NCBI RefSeq assembly: GCF_015706575.1
Contig: NW_024037074.1
Coordinates: 26,339,334 to 26,403,333 of the forward strand
Direction: 5' to 3'
Length of the DNA stretch: 64,000 bases
Source of the DNA: Patiria miniata
Taxonomy: Eukaryota > Echinodermata > Asteroidea > Valvatida > Asterinidae
Below, piece by piece: positions 20,713 to 33,115 of the stretch. Each line of letters starts with the position of its first letter. Position 1 is the stretch's first letter. The position numbers and the translations under genes were made by a program. The notes below the pieces were generated by a model that saw only the letters and a list, made by a program, of their open reading frames with translations, ran no database searches and was not told the origin of the DNA.

Positions 20713-23559
20713 GAAAATTTCCATTCTGAATGATCATGGGGCTAGAGATGAAGCCACAGCTAGACATGAAGCCAGGTTTGGTAAATGGCCCCTGAGAAGT
20801 AAAATGGCAACAAATGTGACCAAAATAGCGGCGTTCACTGTGTAGTCTGTGTAATGTGCAGAATGTAATGAACCTGAGTATGGATGCATACATGTAACAG
20901 AAACAAGATTATTAAGTGTAACTTCAGTAATTTTCACATTTTTCTGATGGATGGAGAGTGCAGAAAAAGTAAACCGACTTTGTCTCTGCCTACACTGTGA
21001 GCTGATGCATTTTAATAAGAGGAAATGAGGAATGTGACAACATTGAAAGAACAAAGAAATGTTTTGTAGCAAAATCAACAACATGGAAATGTCCCTAAGC
21101 AACACCTATAAATGCACCATGTGATCCTCACTTAACAGGGTGGAAAAAAAAGAGACTTTTATTCGTCTTGAAAGTCAACCCTAGCTCTGTCTATCCGATA
21201 GATCATCTGTGATTAGAGAAACCGAAATCTGATCGTTTTTATCGTTGGCGGGGAACCAGTGGGCATGTCACTGACCACAAAAGTCAACACAAACGCAAGA
21301 CGGGGATATGTCACATCTCACCAGATAAATATTAAAAAAAACTTCATCACAGACACTAGAAATGTTGGACTACAGGCGCAGAGAACCGTCTGCTGACGGC
21401 ACTCTGGTCAGAGACCCTACTTCGCAAACAAACATAAAATCTCCACAAACGATCCACCAGTCATTCAATCCAGGGCTTATCTCCCCCGAAAAAATCTTTT
21501 GCTATTACAAACCGCCTCTGTCATATTTTGTTTTCCTTCTATCATTCAACCGAGCCGCGTGCTTACACAACGGGGGAGCCCGGGTTCGACTCATCTCCTA
21601 ATCATTTCTCACTCTTCCAATGTTACTCATCTGTAATTTACGGCAGAGTTACACACTGAGCGGTAAAGGGGGGGGGGTAGGGAAGCAATGCTGAGACCAG
21701 CAGTGTGCGTCAAGTGGCCGCAGCGCGGCCGGTATCAGTCTTACGGCGGATAGATGACGTCTGTTTGCCCAGCGAGAACGGTCTGTTTGGTAACTCTCCG
21801 GCAAAACAAACGTTGACGTTGTCCCAAGTGAGCTGAACGGCTGTCCCGGCCATTGAGTGGGGACCTTTTAGAGAAGTCAACAGTGGCGAGGGCCCCCGGG
21901 GAGAAGAAGAGGATGCTGGGGAAAAATCATGTTTGTTTTTTGTGTCGTACAATTACAAAGGAAACTCCTGTAACGTGAGGGGCACAAACTTTTGAGAGGT
22001 TCCTTTTCAACAATTGAAGGTTGCGTCTGAAGTTCACTTTCTCTCACATGAAATTGCAGTCCCTCTTTTTGGTGGTTAGGTACAGAAGTACGGTACACTT
22101 ACAAACTTTTGTATGGCTTTCTATAACTGAAAAGTGATAAATGTAGTTTAAACAGTCTGAATGTTCAGCTTCTTTTAGATATCAAGGTACAAAAAAAAAC
22201 CTCCTGTATTTAATGATATCTGAACATTCTGACAAAACTGTGCCAGTAGAGCTCTGTGACATGTACAACTGCGACGAATCAAAATTCCTGAATTCTTGGT
22301 ATTTCAAACCTTTCATCTAATGCAATCAAGCAAACGGATCATGGGTCACTATAATTATATGTGCTGCAATGCGTGTCAAAGCTTTGTTGACAAACTTTCT
22401 TTGTTTTTTACTAGCATTTATTTTTTCAAGAGCCCAACAACCTTTTAATTCTAAGTGTCGCTGTCTACATAATAAATTAAACTTGATAAGTAACTCGGAC
22501 AGAAAGTTGCATCACGCCTCCTAGAATTCATGTCAATTCTGTATTTTTTTTGAATTGCCAGTTGGTCAACAAGTGCTCAGTAGGCCTACTTTGTTAACAA
22601 AATTTCTTCTTTATAGATACTGAATAAAAAACAATGTAAAGTACCGGTAAGGAAAGCTTGGTGAAGTGGTGACACATGAAGTAGTCTGATCACTTGCAAA
22701 CCTTAAAGTGGAGCTATATGTTTCGGGGATTTTTCAAGTCATGTCCTTGTCACTGGCTTAAGCTTTATCTCTGGCTGCAGAATTATTAAGAAACCTTGTA
22801 CAGAAGTTCTCTAACATTTGGTCTCATATTATAGGATATGATATTTACGAAGCAGAAAATGTGCCTGCACTGAGCCAGAATCCCCCATGTACCTGTACTA
22901 AACCTCACCTGAAGTTGAAGCCTGAGAAAATGCTAAAGTTGTGAGAACTCCCTTAACATCACAGCTGCTAGTGCTGTGACAGTACACATCAGTACAGTGT
23001 ACATGTAGATACCTATGGGATTGCCAACACACAACCAGCTCAACTTTCTAAAATGAATGATAACATGTGCAACTGACTATTGAACAGTGCAAGTGCTGAG
23101 AACTCTTGCTGTATTTTGATTGGTGGAAAGTTTTTGTATAAAGCAAATGCAGACTACATTTGCAGAGTCTTATAACAGCAATTTGCTACTGGTTAGCACT
23201 CTTTCCTCCTGGTTTAAGTAGGAAAGACAAATTCTGGATTTATGTTAAGTACTGGTACCTGACACACATCTCAGTTTACATGTATAAACACATGTAACAA
23301 CTGTACTGTGAGTACAATAACATGCAGCAGTACATCCAAAGGTGCAGAATTTGGAAGCAATTGGGTTCTATGTGACCGTGAAACATTTTCTGCTTGACTT
23401 CTGGGCCAATATGCCGGCAACAAGACAGACCACGATAGAAGGGGCCATGACTGCAATAGCCGAAGCTAGGAATTTGATCTTAAAAACAGACGCGACCCCA
23501 TTTCTGATGTGACGGGGGAGGAATGAAAAAAAAAGAAGGCTGACTGCGCTTCCAGAGCT
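20713..23559. other. No gene recognised; repeat-poor island at about 21180-21960
   Basis: The 21.2-22.0 kb part is GC-richer, contains homopolymer G at about 21666-21677 and a B-box-like GGTTCGACTC (21573-21582) without a matching A box. It has no recognisable repeat and might be conserved non-coding DNA. The rest is ordinary AT-rich sequence with no feature. Open frames here lack splice support. Confidence 0.35.
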
Positions 23560-24420
23560 GCGAGTCTGATTTCCCATGAAAAGTGCCGCGGGAGAGGGTT
23601 GTGAACGGTCTGGACGGCGGGATTACGGGATACGGGCGCTGAATGACCGCATCTGTTGTCGTGGTGGCCTATATGAGCTACTCAATCCATCTACTTGCCC
23701 TCTTGCGATGCCATCACTAAATCGCATCACCTGACAAGCGATCCGTGGCCAGCCAATAAGCCGAGGGGATCCTAATTATGCCTTTCGGTGAATGCGGTCC
23801 CCGGGCAAAGCCGAGCGGAATGCAATCAGGTCGCGAGGAAAGACTACCAAGCGCTGCGAACTCTACGATAACAACCACCCACACAGACGGGTCCAGGGTG
23901 CTGTGTGCGCTAATGCGCACTACGGTCTTAAAAGACGATTTTCGCAGCGGGGCTGCAGGCATTAAACCTTGACATCCGGAATGAGACCTGGAGGTAGCGG
24001 CACAAAGCCACAATGCTGTACGAATTGCACAGCTGCGCTAGCGATGACAACATCAGCAACCGATCCTAACAACTGCATCTGATTTCCAACCTCCCCATCC
24101 CATCATGCCAAAGGGGCCCCGCCACCTTAAACACATCAGCACTAGACGATAAAGAGAGAACATAACGAGGAAAAAGAGGCCAACAAATAGGGGGTGGGGA
24201 GAAACGCGGTCACATGCCGGCTAGCAGCAAACCCGTGAGTGAATGCCTCCACAAATGGCTGCCTCCTAGCGATATGAGCAGACCCAGATGGATAGCTCTA
24301 CCAGATGCTGCGATTCCTGAAGCCATCGGCATAAGAACACAGCGGGTGTGCTAATTAACTGCCATTGCCATCATTGTGGTGCTGCTCCAATCTCCAAACT
24401 GCAGAGAATTCACCAAAAGT
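23560..24420. promoter_or_regulatory. Candidate conserved regulatory island
   Basis: About 850 bp is clearly more GC-rich and CpG-rich than its surroundings and free of MITEs. It holds homeodomain cores such as CCTAATTATG (near 23772) and GCTAATTAACTG (near 24351), the latter beside a Sox-like CATTGTGG, and an E-box CAGCTG (near 24032). There is no open frame of coding quality. Composition, lack of repeats and motif density suggest an enhancer; sequence alone cannot prove it. Confidence 0.3.
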
Positions 24421-26022
24421 GGACGAGAAGAAGTGGTCCTCACATGAGAAACTTTCACCTTACACGGTGCATGTACATTCAAGACAGCTAATTTCATAGT
24501 ATGGTCTAAATAAAGAAGTAGGGAGGAAAAGGGTCTACTCAAACAAAAGGGAATATGAAAGTTTACCTTGAGGTCCATGTACAGCAAAAGCCTTTAAAAG
24601 ACCTGATTACTCTCAATCCTTTGATATGCAGGATTTGTGCCCCAATTCTTCAAGAACCAACACAGGGCACTGATCAAGCAAATTTGTGAGGTCATATGTC
24701 AGTTTGACACTTTTGCTCTGAAAGGTGATTGGGACAATTTCAATTTTGACAGTACAAGGCTACAGCACGAAAACAGATACAGAGAGAAATAGGGTCCATG
24801 CTTCAGGCCTTGATCCCTCTGGTAACATCTTCCCCTGTATCTAGGCCATCTCACAAGTTCTCCAGGCAATTGCTATCTCAGCTGCCACACTAACACGTTC
24901 TGGCTACATATCTCAAATTCACCCCCACACCCCTCTCCACACTTCAGACTGGAGCCCTGAGGCAGTTCCCCTGCCCATGCCAGCCCACACATCCTCTACA
25001 TGTGTACAACTGCTATTACGTGTGAAGACCAATGCACTATGCCTATAGGCATAAGAAAACCCAGTCTGTACACAGTGTTTTGAAGTTTATGTCAACTGGG
25101 TTTTAGTTTGAAAAAAATATGGATTGCACTTTTGCAATCTACGACACCCCTATCCTCCCCCTAACCCGATGAGGGCTACAGTTTGCCCCAAAAATGCCAG
25201 AGGCCTCCGACCTAGCACCTTTTCATCTCAGACAAGTCTGACAGCTCTGATAACCAGAGGTGGCGGAAATATTTTTCCAGATGTAGCTGAGGCTGATATC
25301 ACACTTTGCCTTACACATTGTGGACCTTTTTTCATTAACAATTTGCCCTCTGGTCCGACCTCATTTAAAAGGTTGTCTGGAGTTGGAAATTACCAGGAAA
25401 AATGGGGAAAAAAATACTGATGGCATTTTTAGCTGCTTTTAAGTGCTGAAGATAGGAACAATTGTGATGTATGCAAAACAGGTCCATTTCAATATGGTAT
25501 TCTCTGAAAATTATCTTCCAGCCAAACTGAACAAATCTCAAAACTTATGAAAGCCTTACAATTCATTGAAAACAAATTATCTTGATTTCCCAATCAAGCC
25601 CCCTGCACTAAACTCAATGTACATGCACATGTGTATACACTTCAAAAAAGTCTGAGAACTGAGAAGTGAAAAACTGCCAAAACTTGACATGAGATCTGCG
25701 TGACCCATAACTCAAGCAATGTGAAAAGTCCACAAATTCCTATAATTTGGTACAGAATTCCTTGTTCTCTAAAAGTCTATTAGTCCTGTACACTTAATTG
25801 CATAACTGGCTGCAAATGTTTTCTGGGTTTTCTGTGTACGTATTGTGCTTCTCTTTTCAAATGCCATTTGAAGTACTTAATCTAAAGGTTCTGAAGCAAG
25901 CTGTCCGATCAGTTACTCACAAGCCAAGCTGATATTTCAGAGAGCTACTTCTTTGTCACTGTTTTCATAGCAATTATGTTTCAAAATAAAATCACAATAA
26001 TTCAACACAACCCAATTCTTGC
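24421..26022. other. No gene recognised
   Basis: No repeat, RNA gene or coding exon could be supported. There is a C-rich, pyrimidine-biased stretch around 24840-25000. Confidence 0.5.
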
Positions 26023-26810
26023 TTAAAGGTAATATAAAACATTTGCAAACATCAAAAATCCTAACTACCAAATTATCATGAAATACCTTACTTGACTGTA
26101 AGTGAATAATAGTCTCAAGTATCCTGTGAAATCATGGCACCTGCACCCGATTTCACGAAGCGCTGGGACGCGTCGCAACTCGAGTTACGACGTGTAACAC
26201 GTCGCAACTCGCCGTATCTTCCATTTCACGAAAGTTGCGATGTGTTGAACGCGTTGTAAGTTCCTTGACAACAGCTTAAAACACGTCGCAAGTTAAGACG
26301 TGTCTAGTGGTCGTCGCAAAATATGAAGAGTCATTTCTAAGCCAGTTTTATGCCTTAAACATTACATTAACGAGATTATAATACCGAGGCAATGTGTGTA
26401 AAGTTGTAAATAGAAAATTCATTGAATAATTATGAATTAGACCGGAATATTAGAATTGAAATTTCAAAGTAGCTATACAATCAAATGAGTTTGTTTTCCT
26501 TCAAAATTGCATCGCACGGCTGCCATTTTGTTTTACATTTTAACAAATTTCGAGCTGAGATCCGACGACTCTTTGTTGAATATCAGACGACTATTTACTG
26601 TACGCTGACTAAATACATAAAACAGTCACCGAGTTGTGCTATAAATACACCTACAGTCCGGATCCAGACTACATTTTTTCTTGGTTTGTCCAGCATCTAT
26701 GAAAACAAAACTAGGTCAGTGTAACAATTATTTGCTATAAAATACTAACTCCTAAATCCATCCATTTCTGAAAATTACAGCAAAAAGCAAATGTTGTATT
26801 TTACCTTTAA
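26023..26810. mobile_element. GCTTAAAGGTAATATA family element, copy 1 (carries an insertion)
   Basis: The ends are inverted: TTGCTTAAAGGTAATATA at the left and TATTTTACCTTTAAGCAA at the right. Left (26023-26145) and right (26660-26810) parts match the element at 47615-48112 closely, sharing ATGAAATACCTTACTTGACT and ATCCATCCATTTCTGAAAAT. The middle is unrelated to that copy and includes a CpG-rich block (26146-26320). The TTAA near the ends could be a piggyBac-type target, but the inverted repeat extends beyond it, so I leave the class open. Confidence 0.7.
26146..26320. repeat. CpG-rich block with reiterated GTCGCAACTCG motif, inside another element
   Basis: The motif ACGCGTCGCAACTCG, then ACACGTCGCAACTCG, then diverged and inverted relatives (GAGTTACGACGTGT, AAGTTGCGATGTGTTGAACG, ACACGTCGCAAGTTAAGACG) recur within 175 bp. 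CpG density is far above the surroundings. It sits where the sister copy at 47615 has different sequence, so it is probably a separate insertion. No target duplication could be fixed. Confidence 0.5.
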
Positions 26811-29639
26811 GCAAATATATCTGTGCAATGAAATTGGCGTGTGGCCTAAGAAAATTCATGAATATCTCAGTCAAATAATTAAACTCACTCTCAGCACCCA
26901 AATTGGAATAATCAGTCTGCATAACTATTTGCCAATCATTTCAAACTGTGGACACACAATAAGACTACCGGTATTCATTCTACCACCCACATCCACCCTG
27001 GAAACAAAGACTGACGAACACAAATGCAACGTTTTTTTCATTCATCAGAGCAGACTGCAGATTCTTCACACAATTCTGGCCTGTGACAAGTTTTGATCCA
27101 TTGATTTATTTCAGCAAGAATTCTTCACTTGTGTATTCTCCACGAAGAAAAACCCATCAAAATTCTCACTCAAAGTCACACTTATCTTCCCTTTTCTTAT
27201 ATCGTCAAATTTCTAACAGGCGTGTAAGTTTTGATAACAGCATTGATTTTTCTCCCCTCCTCTTTCATTCTTTCTTCTCATCCTGTGACAAATACAATAT
27301 TTTTTTTCCAGCTCCCCGGTGATGTGTTCAAAGCAGAGCCGGTTATATGACACCGCATCGTTTTTGTCAAACACTCCAGCATGCCAAACGACTTCCGATA
27401 AATGTGTTTTTCTTTAATACGTGTTGGTCCGCAGAGGGAGGAGAAAAATTTCACACCGTAATTGTTCATTCCCACAATGCCGTACAAGCAGTGACAGTGT
27501 GATAAATTGTAACAGGAGTTACCCGGCTGGGAAAACTTCCGAAACCAGCTGTCAAAAAATTAAATCTTTGGAGAGAAAGAGAGACAGAAAGAGAAAGACA
27601 GAAGACAGGGGAGGGGAGTGTCGTTAGGGCAATTCTACAATTGGAGTGGGCAGTGTGCCTGTTATCTTCATGCAGGGCTTATCAGCATTGAAAAAAATAT
27701 TTTAAAAACGTCATGCAGAAATTCACACTTCTATAATCAAACAGAGAAAACTTATGTGTTGTTTATTTGTTAAAGGCAGCCTCCATCATTTGTAATTTGT
27801 GCATTATGTTCGTTTGGGGCAACAAAAGCGCTCAAAATATGTATAAGGGTGCTGAACAACTAACCTGCAGAAGTTTCAGCTCAATGAATGCTGTATATTC
27901 TGAGAAAACAATATTCTCGGATCGCAATCTCAAATCAAAAGCTGTTGAGTCAAGTTTAGAATTCAGCGTCCGAGTGATGTTTTCGCCGAGCCGATTGCAG
28001 CAACGCGATGTCGCGCACCGAATCGACGAATTATAGCAACCGCACGTGTGTGCGTTGTGTCAACGCTTGCGTGCACTTCGCCAAACTTAAAACAAACTAC
28101 TAACGGAATTTTCCAACGATGCGTCTTTAGATGCATCATTGGAAATGGCCTTTTTTCAATTCTTTAAAATGACAGCTGGCCAGAAAGAATAATTTCACAG
28201 GGAGATTTAGTCCCATTACTATCTTTAAACCAAGTATGCTTATCAACAATAATTACGTGTATGTCAGTTACTTTTTGAATAGCTGCAAATGATGCACTGT
28301 ACCTTAAAACCCATGATTGGCATGTTTCATTCGTTCTAAACTCTGAATGAATCCCTATGTACATGTGTATAGAGATTGACAATTCTTTCATCAAATATGG
28401 GAAGCTCAACGCTTCAATGGCTCTGAATAAACACTGCCTAGTTGGTTCAGTGTAATCCCTTAGGTTTCCAAATCGAGTAAGAGTTTGTCACCCAACATAA
28501 GAGTTTTGTTGGCAGCAAGATTTTAGCAGAAAAAGTAATGTACAATGTTCATGTATTAGAATGTCTAAATCTCCACGATACAGTTAGGGACCAATGCAAG
28601 ATGAAACTCAAAATGTGGAAACATTAATTAGGCTTGAATTTCTCATTTTCCTTCCAGTTTATAATAACCACCTCAAGAGTTGTCCATGCAAATGTTATTC
28701 TAACAAAGCTGTGCTGCTCCCAACACATTAGCCTAATGCACCATTCAAAGGGCGGACATGCTGCATGTACATAAATTGAATTTGAATCTATACCCTTTCT
28801 TCTCCGACAATGTCCAAAGCACAATGCAGCAGCACTGATCTATTAGTGTTTTTTTTTTTAAGAAGAACAGTTGGGAGGAGAGATAGATTTTCTTGCATGC
28901 CTTGCCTGAAAGGCCAAATTTCTCGCTTCTGACGGGGTGTAACTCTGCGCTTCCTGCAAAGCACCAGTGACGCCACACTGGGCATTCTCCCAAGGACAAG
29001 GGATGGCGCGGCTTTCAATAGTACTGGCAAATTTCTCACGTGGACCATTTCAGTCTTGTCCGACTTTACACCACCGTATGATAGCCTCACATGAGATTTT
29101 TTGCCTATTTGCACTTGATCTGCAGAGGAAAATGGATGGGTGTTTGGGATGCCAGTTACAGAGTCTTGGACAACGAGGGACGCTAACAAGACAGCTAGAT
29201 ATCTGTCACTCCATTCAATTTCTCGTTTCATCACCCGGTCCGGCTAGTCTGCGAGAAATCTGTCACTTTTGGCAGCTGGTTCGGTGGATGGACATTTCCT
29301 ACACAAAGGCAATGCAAGTGACTCTCTGAGAGGTGTTACTTTGTCCTTCAAGTGAAAGATCATTTTCTTTAAAATTACGATTTCATCGTTTCATCTTTTC
29401 GAAAAAGATCTCTGGGATTACTTAGCATTGAAACGCACCTCTGGTGACATGTGAAATAGTAATAAATTTGAGACCAGAATAATAAAGATGGGGTTTGGCT
29501 GAAGGTGGTTTTATGTCTTTCTCCAATTGTTGCCGTGCCTTGATTATAAAAGGTGATGATTTGGGAATAGAGAGTTTGATTGCTATAGAACAAAGGTGCT
29601 TCTGCTGAAATGTAACTGTAGGTTTAGTACATTCTGGAT
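26811..29639. other. No gene recognised; candidate regulatory island at about 27300-27560
   Basis: The 27.3-27.56 kb part is repeat-free and includes an E-box with a TGTCA/AT-rich core (CCAGCTGTCAAAAAATTAAA) and GTGATAAATTGTAACAGG. It is followed by an AGAGAAAG-type purine tract (27570-27620). Opposing open frames of 120-148 codons at 28788-29329 overlap each other and show no family motif, so I do not call them genes. A possible MITE boundary pair (AAAGGCAGCC near 27773, GGCC near 28150) is too weak to name. Confidence 0.35.
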
Positions 29640-30660
29640 TGGATCAGGATTTTGGCGGAGTTTGCCCAATACTCAGAGCAATAATGGTAAGATGGTTTGG
29701 ACTGGATTTGCTCAGCTGGAGTTTGGACTGGGTTTGGGTAACGGTGGTGTGGTGATCAATAATTGGTTGGGTTGGGCCAGGGTGATTTTGGTGATTGGTT
29801 TGGACTCCACTGGGTCAGTGTGGTGGGAGTAAATTGGTTTAAACTGGGTTAGGCCAAAGTGGCATGGAAGAATTGGTTCGGACCCGGTTGGGTCAGAGAT
29901 ACATGGATGAGTTTATTTGGGGCTGAGTTGGGGACAGGGTGTTGTGGGTGATATAGTGCATGCATGTTGGATTGGGTCATAGTGGTGCGGGTTGATTTGT
30001 TTGGAATGAATTTGGTCAGGGTGGTGGGGGTGAGTTGGATCTGAGCGGATAAGGCAAGGGTGGTCTTGGTGAGTTGATTTGGACCGGGTTGGGTCAGAGA
30101 TACATGGATGAGTTTATTTGGGGCTGAGTTGGGGACAGGGTGTTGTGGGTGATATAGTGCATGGATGTTGGATTGGGTCACAGTGGTGCGGGTTGATTTG
30201 TTTGGAATGAATTTGGTCAGGGTGGTGGGGGTGAGTTGGATCTGAGCAGATAAGGCAAGGGTGGTCTTGGTGAGTTGATTTGAACCGGGTTGGGTCAGAG
30301 ATACATGGAAGAGTTTATTTGGGCTGGGTTGGGGTCAGGATGTTGTGGGTGACATTGTTTATAGGTTCGATTGAGTCACAGTAGTGCGGGCTGATTTGTT
30401 TGGAATGGATTTGGTCAGGGTGGTGGGGGTGAGTTGGATCTTAGCAGATATTGCAAGGGTGATCTTGTTGAGTTGGTTTGAACCCGGTTGGGTCAGATAA
30501 ACATGGAAGATTTTATTTGGGGCTAGGCTTGGGGTCGGGGTGTGGTGGGTGTTATAGTTCAGGTTGGATTGGGTCACAGTGGTGTGGGTTGATTGGAATG
30601 AATTTGGTCAGGGTAGTGGAGATTAGTTGGATGTGAGTGCATACGGCAAGGGTTACCTTG
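29640..30660. repeat. G/T-rich higher-order minisatellite (about 40-bp monomers in about 200-bp units)
   Basis: The anchor GGTTGGGTCAGA.A.ACATGG recurs near 29885, 30087, 30288 and 30486, about 198-202 bp apart. Each 200-bp unit divides into about five related monomers of 37-43 bp, each resembling TTGATTTGG...GGTCAGGGTGGTG. The leftmost 250 bp contain only monomer-level repeats. The reverse strand stays open for a run of Thr/Gln/Pro-rich codons because the units are nearly in frame, but this reflects the repeat and not a gene. Confidence 0.9.
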
Positions 30661-32779
30661 GAAGTGAGGGTTGGGCAATGGGGCCTTTTTCCCCCAACTG
30701 TTTTTTTTCCCAGCACATTTTGCATAATTGCTACAGAGACATTGACTGTGCCCCTCCACTTTAAGAAATGTTCACAGCCATGCAATGCCAGGGCAGGCTG
30801 TTAGATAGGGTAACTCCATTTGGACCTGGTTGTATATTATATATTACACACAACCCTGACAATTAAGTCAAAATGTGTATCAAAACTGACTGAATCCTTT
30901 CGTTTCCTAATTTGATTTACTTTGTTTTCAATACAAATTTGATTCTTTATAATGAAAAAATTTACGGTTTATGGCAAATCCTGGCTCTGAATGCCTCATC
31001 CTATTTGCTGTGCCTACAAAAAGCATTCTTGAATGCCTTTTGGAGGTACAGTTTATATGATGATTCTGATTCTGATTACCTTGGAGGACAGAATGAATGC
31101 AAGAGAGAGAGAGAGAGATAATAACTTCGAAAAGAAATTAAATCAGTGCCCTTGCGAGGTATGAAGGTTCGCACCTAGATAATGAGTCTCTCATTGCATC
31201 AATTGAAATCATTCTTTTGATCAAGGCCCTGCTGCGTACTTCGCCAATTACAATGATTCGAGAATAAGAACAGCTGTGACATCCTGACCCCAAAATACTC
31301 CGATGGCGAGCAGTAATTCAATTTCGGTCAGATTCCCACTTAGGCTGGGTGTAGCCTGTGAATGGACACCGGGCGCGGCGAAAACAAGAAGCACGTTTCC
31401 GAGTTGTGAAGTCATGAATGTAATTGCAATTTTGCTTCAATTTCCAGGTATTTGTTACAGGGAATAAATGGCAAGTAGGCTGTCGACTTCAACTTTTTTG
31501 GGTGTTGATGTGCAATGTGACGGCAAGTTTCACACTGGAGAATTCACAGCATATTATTTGTCTCAAATACTTTGCACACTTACACGCACCTGTATTGTGC
31601 ATAAGGCTCAGGCAGCTTCAATTCACAAAAGATTTGAAGAAGCAGGAAATATGCATCCCATATTACACTGAGAAAGTGCAGATCTCACAGTTATTGTGGC
31701 AAGAACATCCGAGACTTTGCGCCTATAACCCAATTAGTTCATGTAGACTCCCCTAAAAACTCCTCAAAACACTGGATATATACATATGTTTGTGTTCTTA
31801 TCAGCCATTACCTTTGACAAAGAAAATAGTTTTAAAAACCAGCCTATGGCACACATACTGAACACGGTGAGTTTAAGCTCTTATGTATTTGGGTCATTCA
31901 GCAAATTTGGGGTTTACTTTTTTCTTGTCTGAAATCAATGATTATATAATCCTGGATGCACTCCTTCATGTAGCCATCCTCCACGAGTGATTCTGAACAA
32001 CAATCCACTTTGCAAACAAATGAAAAATTGTTTGAAGTCATTCTTCATGATACTTGAATAGCAACAAAGTTCCAAGAAAACGGCGACATCAAAAATGTCA
32101 CAAAAATGAACCTTTAACTTAGAAAAGAGACTGGGCCTTGTTTGGAATCGGTTTGTCCTAGCTGGGAGTATATCTTGCTAAAATGTATGTATGTATACCA
32201 TGACTCTCAAACCAGTGTTGGGGGGACAAGGGAACTAGTGCGAGTGTTGGTTTGTAAACACATAAGAGAAATTACAGCAGTAAATGACTACTTTTTCAAG
32301 AAATGACCGACTCTCCACCTTGCAATTTGACGACATTTTATCAAGTTTCCTCAATTTCCAGGGGCTGTGTGCAGTGCCTCATATTTATTTTCTCGCCAGA
32401 CCGTAAATCGTATTCCAAACTGTGCCAAGAAATGCTCGCCAAGTGCCAAGGTATAAATTGCAGAAATCCCTCTGGCATCATCTGTTTATGGGTCATATTA
32501 CAAAACTGCCTACCCTTGACACTTTTGTGGGTTTTGTCCGGCTGAGATTTGTTGTTTTAATGATGTTTGTGGACTGAACTATTAAAGAGCAATCCTTTAG
32601 GTTTCTGAAGTCATGAGGGACACATGCAACTGGACCGACTCCAGCCTACTACTCAGGCACCTAGCTACGACATGCGCATCTCATTCACTTTTCAATTAGG
32701 TACATGTAGGTAGAATTCTTCTGAGGTTGGAAAATATCTCTTCTGCCTGGACATGTTGACCAACAAAATGTACATGTAC
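30661..32779. other. No gene recognised; candidate regulatory islands at about 31180-31440 and 32270-32560
   Basis: An (AG)n tract lies at about 31101-31119. The 31.2-31.4 kb island carries CCAATTACAATGATTCGAG, an E-box CAGCTG and CATGAATGTAATTGCAATTT. The 32.3-32.55 kb part is repeat-free. No coding exon was recognised. Confidence 0.35.
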
Positions 32780-33115
32780 CTTGACCTATAAGCCGTCCAC
32801 ACCAGTCCAGGACTGGGTGATGGCTTCTGCTCCATGGTTTCTTGCCGTCTCTTTCTATCTTTGACTATAGCCTGGTAGCTTCTGCCAGTGAGCTCAGTCC
32901 TCGTGCTGTATTACCTCAAACAGTCCTCCCACCATTTGGCTGGTCTTCCTCTGGGCCGGTTGCCATGTATGTATGATCCTAGAACAAGCTTAGGATTTTG
33001 GGTTGGCTTCATCCTTTGAATGTGTCCAAAGAAGCGGAGTCCTTTTTGGGGGCAAAAAATTCTCAGATTTTCCAGTTGTCCTGGGCCTCCCGTCCACTGT
33101 TTCAAGCCTTGATTG
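32780..33115 (-). mobile_element. LINE 3'-end fragment (RTE-like reverse transcriptase C-terminus)
   Basis: The minus strand encodes GLRFFGHIQRM, then a spacer, then NRPRGRPAKWWEDCLR, the typical C-terminal pattern of RTE/BovB-type and related LINE proteins (RWFGHV.RM ... RGRP..RW.D). Past a stop and a frame change, the tail pattern continues (IQHED, then AHWQKLPGYSQR). Only the last 100 or so codons remain, with no endonuclease or RT catalytic domain. It is a dead 5'-truncated copy. Confidence 0.75.

Noticed and set aside
21560-21600. B-box-like GGTTCGACTC resembling part of a tRNA
   Set aside because: No A box, anticodon arm or acceptor stem can be built around it.
28788-29329. Overlapping 148- and 120-codon frames on opposite strands
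   Set aside because: They have no recognisable motif, no splice support and equal quality on both strands.
29849-30577. Thr/Gln/Pro-rich repetitive frame on the minus strand
   Set aside because: The reading frame follows from the tandem repeat of about 200 bp; there is no signal peptide or domain.
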